This document shows, piece by piece, positions 18,476 to 26,608 of a stretch of DNA of 64,000 nt. The stretch spans positions 4,633,001 to 4,697,000 of the forward strand of contig NZ_CP150096.1 in the NCBI RefSeq assembly GCF_038396765.1. The letters run 5' to 3'. Position numbers and translations under genes: made by a program. Origin of the DNA: Chitinophaga caseinilytica. GTDB lineage: Bacteria; Bacteroidota; Bacteroidia; Chitinophagales; Chitinophagaceae. The notes below the pieces were generated by a model. The model worked only from the letters and a program-made list of their open reading frames with translations. It made no database searches and had not been told where the DNA came from. Every line of letters begins with the position of its first letter. Position 1 is the first letter of the stretch.

Positions 18476-18676
18476 ATGAAAGCATCTACCGAACGCAAAA
18501 TCATCCGATGGGTACATATCCTGTTCAGCATTCCCATCATCGGGTTCATCTACGGCCCGGTCGCGGAACTGCCGTATGCCGCCAACGCGGTCAGGTTCCT
18601 TTTCTTCCCCGTGATCGTTCTTTCCGGATTATGGCTATGGAAAGGCCAATGGATTAAAAAACACTTGTTAAATTAG
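18476..18676 (+). CDS. small two-helix membrane protein
   Basis: A 66-residue protein with two hydrophobic segments (residues 12-30 and 43-56) and a basic C-terminus (KGQWIKKHLLN). No family recognised beyond similarity to short membrane proteins of unknown function. It lies between the TPR gene and the sensor kinase (7 bp before the kinase ATG), so it may assist the kinase or sit in the same membrane complex. Confidence 0.6.
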   Translation: MKASTERKIIRWVHILFSIPIIGFIYGPVAELPYAANAVRFLFFPVIVLSGLWLWKGQWIKKHLLN

Positions 18677-18683
18677 CCGAAAG

Positions 18684-19694
18684 ATGAAAGCATTCCTCCG
18701 AAAATACGCCGTCCGAATCGCGGTTACCTTCATGTTCATCGTCATCGCCTGGACGATCCGCCAAGGCATCGTGCCCGACATGACCATCGGCAGGCACCTG
18801 CTGACGAGTATCCCGGTGATCATCGTCACACAGTTCATCTGGACGGTACTTTCTGGCGTCCATAAGCTGCTTGATAAGGTTTTTCCTTTCACGAAAAGCG
18901 ACGCCGGGCGGATTTTCCTTCAAATCGTGCTGGGAACGATATTGATTTACGTGATCCGGAGCATCGTGTTCTCGGTCATCCATTCCTGCTTCAAGATTGA
19001 GATAGACCAGCTCACATCCGCCATGATCGCCACCGTCAATAACTTCGTATCCATTACGATCAACCTCGCCCTGATCGGTCAATATTATACGAACCGCTGG
19101 CGCGAAGGGATCGTGAAGGAGGAAAGGCTCGTCAGGGAAAAGATGCAATGGCAGTTCCTTCACCTCAAAAACCAGGTAGACCCGCATTTCCTGTTCAACG
19201 CATTCACTTCGCTGGATAGCCTCGTCCATTCCAACCCCGACCTGGCGTCGCAGTTCATCCGCCATCTTTCCAAAGTGTACCGCTACGCATTGCAGAACCG
19301 CGACAAGGACATGGTAAGCCTGCAGACGGAAATGGAGATGCTCCATCACTACATCGCTTTACAGAAAATTCGATTCGGCACCGCGCTGGTGGTTGATATT
19401 GAGCTGGATGCGTCGCTGATGGACAGGCGCATCGCGGCGGTGACGCTGCAGATGCTCATGGACAACGCCATCAAGCACAACGAAATACATGCCGACCACC
19501 CACTACGCATACGCATATACGAACATGAAGATTACATCATCGTTTCGAATAACAAACAGGTCCGCAAGCAGTTGGCGGCTTCAGATAAACAAGGCCTTGA
19601 ACAACTGAAACAGTTATATTCGTTCCTGTCTGCCAGGCCGGTGCGGGTGGAAGATGGGGTTGCGGAATTCACGGTGGCATTGCCGCTATCTTAA
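18684..19694 (+). CDS. LytS/YpdA-type sensor histidine kinase
   Basis: A 336-residue kinase with four predicted membrane segments in the first 135 residues and no recognised sensor domain. The phosphoacceptor His168 lies in the family motif LKNQVDPHFLFNAFTSLDSL; the ATPase part holds the N-box MLMDNAIKHNE. These kinases usually phosphorylate LytTR regulators, and the next gene, 9 bp downstream, is one. Its place behind the receptor and TPR genes suggests it responds to a related signal or controls their expression. Confidence 0.9.
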   Translation: MKAFLRKYAVRIAVTFMFIVIAWTIRQGIVPDMTIGRHLLTSIPVIIVTQFIWTVLSGVHKLLDKVFPFTKSDAGRIFLQIVLGTILIYVIRSIVFSVIHSCFKIEIDQLTSAMIATVNNFVSITINLALIGQYYTNRWREGIVKEERLVREKMQWQFLHLKNQVDPHFLFNAFTSLDSLVHSNPDLASQFIRHLSKVYRYALQNRDKDMVSLQTEMEMLHHYIALQKIRFGTALVVDIELDASLMDRRIAAVTLQMLMDNAIKHNEIHADHPLRIRIYEHEDYIIVSNNKQVRKQLAASDKQGLEQLKQLYSFLSARPVRVEDGVAEFTVALPLS

Positions 19695-19703
19695 AATTGG
19701 AAC

Positions 19704-20459
19704 ATGCGAATTTTGATACTGGAAGACGAGCCCCTCGTGGCCGCGCATCTCATCAAACAGGTACGGGACCTGGAACCGGAATGGCAGATCATCGGCCCGG
19801 TGGCCAGCCTGCGCGAAGCGGAGCTCCTCCTGCAGGCAGGCCCCGATCTCGTATTGGCAGACATCCAGCTGTCTGACGGCATCAGCCTCGACCTGTTCCA
19901 TCACCTCCAACCGGCCGTTCCCGTCATTTTCACGACGGCTTACGATCAATACGCCATCCGCGCGTTCAAGATCAACAGTATCGATTATCTCCTCAAACCC
20001 ATTGACCCCGAAGAGCTTGCGGCCGCCTTCCGGAAATATGCTTTATTGCGCGATAAATATGCCAGTCCCCAGTTCATGGGCGAACTGATGCAGTTCGTCC
20101 GCCACCAGCAGCAGAAGCAGCTTTTCAAGGAATCGTTCACCGTTCATTCCGGCAAAAGCGTTTATGTGTTCCCGTTAGCCGAGATCGCGGGGTTCTCCAA
20201 AAACGAAGTGATCTATCTCCATCATGCCGACGGCCGCAACTGGATCACCGATTACCGCTCGCTCGACGAGATCGAGGAGTTGCTCGATCCGCAGCAGTGC
20301 TATCGCGCCAGCCGCCAGTTCATCGTCAACCGCGCATGGCTCGCTGGTTACAAGACCGATGACACGAGCCGGCTCACATTACACTTCAAGGCCGGGAAAT
20401 GGCCGCCGGTAACGGTGAGCAAAGATAAAGCCGCCGCGTTCCGTACCTGGTTCGGGTGA
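19704..20459 (+). CDS. LytTR-family response regulator
   Basis: A 251-residue regulator: a CheY-like receiver (residues 1-120) with phosphoacceptor Asp53 in LADIQLSDG, acidic pocket EDE at 7-9 and the conserved Lys98 in LLKPID, followed by a LytTR DNA-binding domain (about 145-250: FTVHSGKSVYVFPLAEIAGF, ending in RASRQFIVNRAWLAGY). It would be activated by the kinase encoded immediately upstream. LytTR regulators bind direct-repeat sites upstream of target genes; none was identified here by eye. Confidence 0.92.
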   Translation: MRILILEDEPLVAAHLIKQVRDLEPEWQIIGPVASLREAELLLQAGPDLVLADIQLSDGISLDLFHHLQPAVPVIFTTAYDQYAIRAFKINSIDYLLKPIDPEELAAAFRKYALLRDKYASPQFMGELMQFVRHQQQKQLFKESFTVHSGKSVYVFPLAEIAGFSKNEVIYLHHADGRNWITDYRSLDEIEELLDPQQCYRASRQFIVNRAWLAGYKTDDTSRLTLHFKAGKWPPVTVSKDKAAAFRTWFG

Positions 20460-20499
20460 CGGAAACCGGAAAAGCGCGATGCTTCCTTCCAATAAAAAT

Positions 20500-22272
20500 T
20501 CAATGGGAAAACTGTAATTCGCTGAGCCCGCGGTAAAGCCCTTCCGACTTCCGCATGAGCTCTTCATGCGTCCCGGATTCCACCACGCCGCCTTTGTCGA
20601 GCACGAGGATCATATCGGCGCGGCGGACGGTGCTGAGGCGATGGGCGATCACGATAGAGGTGCGGCCTTCCATGAGTTTGTCCAGCGCTTCCTGCACGAG
20701 TTTCTCCGACTCGGAATCGAGGGCGGAGGTGGCTTCGTCGAGGATGAGGATGCGCGGATTGCGGAGTACGGCCCGTGCAATGGCGATGCGTTGCCGCTGC
20801 CCGCCCGACAGCTGGATGCCCCGTTCGCCCACGATGGTATCGAGGCCTTCGGGGAACTGGCGGATGAATTCCCAGGCGTTGGCCTGTCGCGCCGCTTCCA
20901 CGATCGCTTCTTCGGAGGCGGTGGTATCACCGTAAGCGATGTTTTCGCGGATGGTGCCGCCGAACAGGAACACGTCTTGCGGCACCACGGCCATCTGGGA
21001 GCGGAGGAGCGAAAGGTCGTATTCGCGGGTGTCCTGGCCGTCGATATAGATGTGCCCGACCGCGGGGTCGTAAAACCGCAGCAGGAGGTTGACGATGGTG
21101 GATTTGCCGGCGCCGCTGGGCCCCACGAGGGCCACCTGCCAGCCGGGCTCGGCGTGAAAGCTCACGTCGCGCAGCACGGGAAGGTCTTTGCGGGAAGGAT
21201 ATTGGAAACCTACATGCTGGAACCGGATTTCGCCGTTGAAATGCGGGCGGCGGGCAGCAGGAGGGAGGAGCTGGATTTTCTCTTCGGGCTCGTCGAGGAT
21301 TTCGAGGAGGTGCTCCGACGCACCGAGGGCACGTTGGATGCGGGTAAAGATCTCGGCCAAACCGGAAATCGATCCACCGATAAAACCGGAATACAGCACG
21401 AAGGAGAACAGGTCGCCCACGGCAAAACCATCGCCGATCATCAGCACGCCTTTCCAGATCACGGCTACCATGGCGCCGAAGAGCCCGAAAATGAGGAACG
21501 ACACGAACATCCCCTGGTACGTGCCGGACTTGATGCCGGTTTTCACCACTTCATCCGTTTTCGCTTTATACCGGCCGGTCTCGAAAAATTCGTTCGCAAA
21601 GGCTTTCACGTTAAAAATCCCCTGCAAGGTTTCTTCCACGATGGTATTGGATTCCGCGATCTGGGCCTGCACCTGTTTGCTGAACCGGCGGATGAACTTC
21701 CCGAATACCACGGCCAGAATACAAATGGCGGGAACGATGGCCAGCATGAAAAGGGTCAGTTGCCAGCTCGTGTATGCCAGCAGCGCGATGCCGCCGATGA
21801 TGACGATCACCTGCCGGAGGAATTCCGCCAAGGTGGTGGTAAATAAATCCTGCAACTGCGAAATATCGGAGGAGATACGGCTGTTCAGTTCGCCCACGCG
21901 CCTTTCCGAAAAGAATTTCATGGGCAGGCGGATGAGGTGGGAATAGGTGGCCTGGCGGAGCGCCGCCACGGTTTTTTCGGTAACTGAAACGAAGATGCGG
22001 ATACGGAAAAAGGAAAAGATGGATTGAAGCGCCAGCACGGCCACGAGCATCAGCCCGATGCGGTTGATATGCAAATGGAGCTCCCCGGCCTGGCCCACGT
22101 TGATCAGATCGCCCAGGAGCTTCGGGAAAGCCAGGCTGGTAGCGCTGGACAGCATGAGCATGACCAGCCCTCCCGCGAATTGCCAGCGGTAGGGTTTGGC
22201 GTATTGATATAGCCGGGATGCCCGGCGAATACCTTCAAATGAAAATTTTGCGCGCTTTTGCTGTTCCTCCAT
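20500..22272 (-). CDS. ABC exporter, fused permease-ATPase (MsbA-like)
   Basis: A 590-residue half-transporter. Residues 30-320 are a six-helix ABC membrane domain; 340-590 form the nucleotide-binding domain with Walker A GPSGAGKST, signature LSGGQRQR, Walker B ILILDEATSALD and switch His in IAHRLSTV. All catalytic residues are present, so a homodimer should be active. The substrate (lipid, peptide or drug) cannot be read from sequence. It shares the strand with the MauE-like gene and the polyprenyl-sugar operon further upstream but is 96 bp from the nearest gene, so co-transcription is only possible. Confidence 0.9.
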   Translation of the reverse strand: MEEQQKRAKFSFEGIRRASRLYQYAKPYRWQFAGGLVMLMLSSATSLAFPKLLGDLINVGQAGELHLHINRIGLMLVAVLALQSIFSFFRIRIFVSVTEKTVAALRQATYSHLIRLPMKFFSERRVGELNSRISSDISQLQDLFTTTLAEFLRQVIVIIGGIALLAYTSWQLTLFMLAIVPAICILAVVFGKFIRRFSKQVQAQIAESNTIVEETLQGIFNVKAFANEFFETGRYKAKTDEVVKTGIKSGTYQGMFVSFLIFGLFGAMVAVIWKGVLMIGDGFAVGDLFSFVLYSGFIGGSISGLAEIFTRIQRALGASEHLLEILDEPEEKIQLLPPAARRPHFNGEIRFQHVGFQYPSRKDLPVLRDVSFHAEPGWQVALVGPSGAGKSTIVNLLLRFYDPAVGHIYIDGQDTREYDLSLLRSQMAVVPQDVFLFGGTIRENIAYGDTTASEEAIVEAARQANAWEFIRQFPEGLDTIVGERGIQLSGGQRQRIAIARAVLRNPRILILDEATSALDSESEKLVQEALDKLMEGRTSIVIAHRLSTVRRADMILVLDKGGVVESGTHEELMRKSEGLYRGLSELQFSH

Positions 22273-22368
22273 ACAATGAAATTAACGATTCCTGATGGAG
22301 AAGACGGGCGGGACAGGGAAATATTGTAGGGACGGAAGAATTTATTCCTTTGTGATATTTATTGATTA

Positions 22369-22809
22369 TCAGGCAGTTCTTACTCTCATCGACCGCATTT
22401 TTCCTTCCAGCACCGCCGCCGCGATGGCCAATCCGGCCAGCAGGAGGTCTGCCGCCAGGGTGTTCCAGCCGTCGCGCAGGCTGCGGGGGAGGATGAACGT
22501 GAAGCACATCATGGCGAAGGAACCATACAGCCCGGCCTGTTTCGTCCGGGCGAGGGCGAGCAGCAGCACGAGCGCAGCCTGGGTGAAGGGGACCGTCAGC
22601 ACCAGTTCGTCGGCGAACATCCGCCAGGCGTCGTACCGGCTTAGCCGCATATGGAAAAGCCCCGGCGCCAGGAACCCGGTTACAGCCGAATAGGCCAGCC
22701 GAACGGCGAGCAGGCCGGTGGCGATGTCTATGTAAAGTTGGCGAAGCACCAGGCTCCGCAATCGGTTGGCAGCCGGGAAATGGATACCGGCTTCGGAATA
22801 TTTGCGCAT
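22369..22809 (-). CDS. MauE/DoxX-like four-helix membrane protein
   Basis: A 146-residue protein with four hydrophobic segments. The third, followed by RTKQAGLYGSFAMMCFTFI, resembles MauE/DoxX-type redox-associated proteins common in Bacteroidota, in which an Arg/Lys-GLY-x-SF motif follows the third helix. The usual cysteines are not evident, so the redox role is uncertain. It lies 110 bp downstream of the HAD phosphatase gene on the same strand. Confidence 0.5.
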   Translation of the reverse strand: MRKYSEAGIHFPAANRLRSLVLRQLYIDIATGLLAVRLAYSAVTGFLAPGLFHMRLSRYDAWRMFADELVLTVPFTQAALVLLLALARTKQAGLYGSFAMMCFTFILPRSLRDGWNTLAADLLLAGLAIAAAVLEGKMRSMRVRTA

Positions 22810-22919
22810 ACAGTTAGCGAATATCGCTGGGTGGAATTTTATTCATCAAAAGCTGACAAGCATGTCTAATATAATGAAATCTGCCGTCAAGATACGACAG
22901 TGTCTGCATTCAACCATCA

Positions 22920-23513
22920 TTACTCGAATTCCCGGAAGCCCTTATGCTGGGCGAGCGCCAGCATTTCGCGGTCGCCGCTGCTGTCGCCATAGGCATAAAC
23001 GGCCTGGTACGGCGTGAGTTTCACGGCTTCGCGGATGCGGCAAACCTTTTCGTCGCCATTGCAGTTTTTCCCGACGAGCGCGCCCGTCAACCGCCCATTT
23101 ACAACTTCCAGCCGCGATCCCAGCACGGGCACCCCGGCTTTCTCAGCCCAGGGCTGCACCCAGTTTTCCGCGGAAGCCGTCACGATAAAAACGGTATGGC
23201 CTTCTGAAATATGCCAGGCAATGGCGTTCACCGCCCGCGGGCGCAGCAACGCCGGCAACCGCTCCTTGCAAAAAGCGCTGCACTTTTCCTGGAATTCGGC
23301 CAGGGGCGTGCCTTTGAAATAAAACTTCAGCACAATTTCCTTCATCCGCTGGTTACCGATCACTTTCAATTTGAAGAGTACCAGCAGGGGCGACAGCAGG
23401 GCCATGCCGGCATACAGCGCCAGCGCTCCCTTCTGGAAACGGATAATTTCGAAAAGGGTGTCTTTCCGTGTAATGGTACCATCGAAATCGAAAAATGCGA
23501 TCGCCTGCTTCAC
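22920..23513 (-). CDS. HAD-IB family phosphatase (candidate polyprenyl-phosphoribose phosphatase)
   Basis: A 197-residue HAD hydrolase: motif I FFDFDGTIT near the N-terminus, motif II around FIVTASAENWV, motif III Lys in LVGKNCNGDEK, and motif IV YGDSSGDREML. HAD-IB enzymes remove phosphate from small molecules such as phosphoserine. The start is a GTG at 23513 that overlaps the TGA of the upstream reductase gene (GTGA), so translation is coupled. In mycobacteria decaprenyl-phosphoryl-5-phosphoribose must lose its 5-phosphate before DprE1 acts; in this operon the HAD protein is the natural candidate. That assignment is inference from context. Confidence 0.85.
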   Translation of the reverse strand: MKQAIAFFDFDGTITRKDTLFEIIRFQKGALALYAGMALLSPLLVLFKLKVIGNQRMKEIVLKFYFKGTPLAEFQEKCSAFCKERLPALLRPRAVNAIAWHISEGHTVFIVTASAENWVQPWAEKAGVPVLGSRLEVVNGRLTGALVGKNCNGDEKVCRIREAVKLTPYQAVYAYGDSSGDREMLALAQHKGFREFE

Positions 23514-24241
23514 AGTTTCTTCTTTTTGAAAATGGGCTCGGGAACGTTTTTGATGATCATCATGATATATCGCCAGAACCACTTCGTGTACAATACGTTT
23601 TTCTTCCTTTCCGCTGCTTTGAAAATATCTTTCGCCACTTCGTCGGGCTGCGCCGTGAGCAAGGCCGGGAGCGCCAGGTGCTCCGTCATCTGCGTAGCCA
23701 CGAACCCCGGTTCCACGGTCATCACATGCACACCGGAATGCCAGAGGCGGTTGCGCAGGCCGGAAAGATACGTCGTAAAGCCTGCTTTGGCACTGCCGTA
23801 GAGATAATTGCTCATCCGCCCGCGGTCTCCCGCAACGGAACTGATCCCTATGATCGTGCCTTTCCCTCTTGCGGCCATGTCTTCGGCCACCACATTGAGG
23901 ATAGAAACGGCGCCGGTAAAGTTGGTATGGAGGATGCGGGAAGCTTCCTGCCAGTTTTCCTGGCCTTTTTCCTGCGACCCGAGGTAGCCGAACACGCAAA
24001 GCACCACATCCGGCGGCGCGGGGAGGGTGCGGTAAAAACCGGCGTGGGAGGCGAAGTCGAGCGCGTCGAAAGCATGCACGGTGGCGGCGATGCGGTGGCG
24101 GATGCGCAAATCCTGCTCCAGGGGGCGCAACTGTTCGGGGTTCCGGCCGGCCAACTGGAGGGTAAAACCTGCGGCGGCGTAGCGGCGGGCGAGGGCAACT
24201 GCTATATCTGACCCGGCGCCCAGGATTAATACGGTAGGCAT
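23510..24241 (-). CDS. DprE2-like short-chain reductase (polyprenyl-phosphate 2-keto-ribose reductase)
   Basis: A 243-residue short-chain dehydrogenase: NAD(P)-binding start LILGAGSDIAVALARRYAAA, and the catalytic Ser-Tyr-Lys set in GISSVAGDRGR and YLYGSAKAG. The TVEPGFVATQMT segment follows as in DprE2. In mycobacteria DprE2 reduces the 2-keto intermediate made by DprE1 to give decaprenyl-phosphoryl-D-arabinose. Here it lies 32 bp after the DprE1-like gene, matching the mycobacterial gene order, which supports the specific role. The ATG at 24241 is used; a GTG 24 bases upstream is less likely. Confidence 0.85.
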   Translation of the reverse strand: MPTVLILGAGSDIAVALARRYAAAGFTLQLAGRNPEQLRPLEQDLRIRHRIAATVHAFDALDFASHAGFYRTLPAPPDVVLCVFGYLGSQEKGQENWQEASRILHTNFTGAVSILNVVAEDMAARGKGTIIGISSVAGDRGRMSNYLYGSAKAGFTTYLSGLRNRLWHSGVHVMTVEPGFVATQMTEHLALPALLTAQPDEVAKDIFKAAERKKNVLYTKWFWRYIMMIIKNVPEPIFKKKKL

Positions 24242-24273
24242 ATTGTTCGGTCGGGTTTTATCCACCCGTTTGT

Positions 24274-25605
24274 TTATGCGAATTGAAAATTGAGTCGGTC
24301 GGATTGGGCAGACCGGAATTTACCGGCGGGGTTCCAGGTTTTGACGATTTCCCGGAACCGCTCCGCATTGGGGTAGCTGTCCCAGAACACGCGCTCCTGC
24401 ATCCTGGCGTCTTTCGTCAGGTACAGCCGGCCGCCGTACTGCAGCACCAGCGCATCCAGCTCGTCGAGGAACGGGAAAAGGCCATTGCGCACGGGGAAAT
24501 CGAGCGCCAGCGTATAGCCTTCCATGGGGAAGGAGATCAGATCGTCCTGCTTCCCGAAAGTTTTCAGTACGGCCAGGAAAGAGCCCCAGCCTTTTTCGCT
24601 GATCTTTTGCAGAATGGCCACCAGCCCGTCTTTCTTATCCATCGGCAACACGAACTGGTATTGCACGAACCCGTCTTTCCCGTAACCGCGGTTCCAGTGC
24701 AGGATCGCGTCCAGCGGGTAGAAGAAAGGCTCGTACGGCACGGTGTTTTCGATGACGCGTCTGGTATTTTTCGCGTAGTAAAGCGCGTTGAAAAGTTTGA
24801 CGGTGAAGTTGTTCAGCACGAAGCCCGGCAGGTTGAAAGGCACGGTGAGCTTCATTTTGCGGGGCAGCTCCAAAGGTGCTTTCGCCGCTTTGGCAGCTAC
24901 CTGGTCTTTGGTGGCATGCTCGCCAACGATGAGGATGCTCCGGCCGAAGGAATCGCCCTTTTGCAGGCAATCGATCCAGGCCATGGAGTAAGTATAATGT
25001 TTATGTTCTTCGAAAAGCTGCAACACTTCGTCGAGGTTCTTCGCCTTGATCTGCTTCTGACGGATATACGCCGTTTCGATCTTCTTCAGTGTGAACCTTA
25101 CTGTTGTTATGATGCCGGTAAGCCCCATCCCGCCGCAGGTGGCCCAGAAAAGATCGGGCTCCGTTTCGGGCGAACATTCCGTCAAACCCTTACCCGTCAA
25201 CACTTTCATGGAAACGATATGGTTGCTGAAGGAACCTTCGGAATGGTGGTTCTTGCCATGCACGTCAGACGCCACGGCGCCGCCGATGGTAATGAATTTG
25301 GTCCCCGGCGTAACGGGCAGGAACCAGCCGCGGGGAACGATGATGTCGAGGATCTGGTCGAGCGTAAGGCCCGACTGGCATTCGAACACGCCGTTTTCTT
25401 CGTCGAACGCCAGCACTTTGTCGTACCGCAGGGTGGAAACGCTATGCTCACCGAGCGACGCATCGCCGTAGCAGCGCCCGTTTCCTCTGGCGATCACGCG
25501 GTCGTGGGTGTTTACATACTGCAACAGCTGTTCCTCCATGGAGAAGGAGACCTCTTCACAGTTCAATACGGGATAATTGCCCCAATTCGAGATGTTTTTT
25601 CGCAT
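24274..25605 (-). CDS. DprE1-like FAD oxidoreductase
   Basis: A 443-residue FAD-dependent oxidase of the vanillyl-alcohol-oxidase fold. The FAD-binding part has RGNGRCYGDASL, TPGTKFITIGGAVASDVHGK and HHSEGSFSNH; the substrate cap follows, with a conserved end WDSYPNAERFREI. The same arrangement is seen in decaprenylphosphoryl-beta-D-ribose 2-oxidase (DprE1), which oxidises the ribose 2-hydroxyl of the lipid-linked sugar. The ATG overlaps the stop of the upstream UbiA gene (TAATG), and the DprE2-like partner follows directly, so it very probably epimerises a polyprenyl-phosphate-linked ribose. Confidence 0.87.
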   Translation of the reverse strand: MRKNISNWGNYPVLNCEEVSFSMEEQLLQYVNTHDRVIARGNGRCYGDASLGEHSVSTLRYDKVLAFDEENGVFECQSGLTLDQILDIIVPRGWFLPVTPGTKFITIGGAVASDVHGKNHHSEGSFSNHIVSMKVLTGKGLTECSPETEPDLFWATCGGMGLTGIITTVRFTLKKIETAYIRQKQIKAKNLDEVLQLFEEHKHYTYSMAWIDCLQKGDSFGRSILIVGEHATKDQVAAKAAKAPLELPRKMKLTVPFNLPGFVLNNFTVKLFNALYYAKNTRRVIENTVPYEPFFYPLDAILHWNRGYGKDGFVQYQFVLPMDKKDGLVAILQKISEKGWGSFLAVLKTFGKQDDLISFPMEGYTLALDFPVRNGLFPFLDELDALVLQYGGRLYLTKDARMQERVFWDSYPNAERFREIVKTWNPAGKFRSAQSDRLNFQFA

Positions 25606-26491
25606 TATTCAAAAAAACTTTTATTCGTCGGTAAATAAATGATCACATAAAAGCTTAGAATCCACAGGAGAATGGTTAATTGAATAAAGCGGTCTTTGTA
25701 TAGGATTTTGGTGGGAGAACCGGTGTCGTTGTCGACGTAGGTTATTTGCAAATATCGTAATAATCCGGCAATAACAAAAATACTGGTATAGTAGAGGCGG
25801 TAGGTTTTGAAGTGGGCCATGGTTTCGGGGCTCATCGTATACATGAGATAAGCCACGATGATCACGGCGGAAACGACCGCCAGCGAGGCGTTGAGGAAAT
25901 CGAGGTTATAGCCTTTGGACGCTTTGCGGAGGTCTTTGCCCGACTGGAGCTTGTGCAGCACATCGTCTCTCCGTTTGGCGAACGCCATGAACACGGCGAG
26001 GAGGAACACCATGATATTCAACCATTCCGAAATGGCTACGTCTGCCGCCACACCGCCTGCTTTCACGCGCAGCACGAACCCGGAAGCGAGGATGAGGATG
26101 TCGAGGATGGACACGTTTTTCAACCCGAAGGAATACCCCAGGTTGAGCACGAAATAAATCCCCAGTACGAACATGAACTTGTAACTGATAAGCGCCGCCA
26201 GCCCGAAGCCCGCGAGCACCACGAACACGAACATCGCCAGCCCGGCCGTGGGGGAGACGGCGCCGGAAGCGAGCGGACGGCTTTTTTCACCGGGTGCGCC
26301 CTGTCTGCCTCGATATCCATATAATCGTTGATCACATAAATACTGCTGGCCACGAGCGAAAAACTGGCGAACGCCAAAGCCAGCATCTCCAGTTTATCCA
26401 TCGAAAATATTTCGCCTGCAAAGAAGGAGGGAATAAAAAGGAAAAGGTTCTTGGCCCAGTGTTTCGGGCGGAGTAGTTTTAAGTATTGCAC
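25605..26491 (-). pseudogene. UbiA-family polyprenyl-phosphate phosphoribosyltransferase, frameshifted
   Basis: Two reading frames join to one UbiA prenyltransferase of about 295 residues. The first (from 26491 or a TTG at 26503) has LKLLRPKHWAKNLFLFIPSF and the first aspartate motif NDYMDIEADRAHPVKK; the second continues with RPLASG and further membrane helices to 25605. The break is at the T6 run 26282-26287 (A6 on the coding strand): one more A restores HPVKKSRPLASG. NDxxDxxxDxxHPxKxxRPxA is the signature of decaprenyl-phosphate 5-phosphoribosyltransferase (Rv3806c type), which joins polyprenyl phosphate to PRPP. A sequencing indel is more likely than real loss because the rest is intact. 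The GTG at 26491 best fits the family start. Confidence 0.82.
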
Positions 26492-26608
26492 GGGATTACA
26501 CAATTAAACAAGCCGCAAAATACAATGTTTATCAGGAATTGTCGCTAGATTTGCTACCTTAAATTTACATTACGTAGTTTTACTTTTACCCAGAAACACT
26601 CCCCCAAC

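Noticed and set aside
26276..26295. A programmed -1 frameshift in the UbiA gene
   Set aside because: The A6 run is not in the phase needed for an A-AAA-AAG tandem slip, and no stimulatory element was seen. An indel is simpler, although slippage is not excluded.
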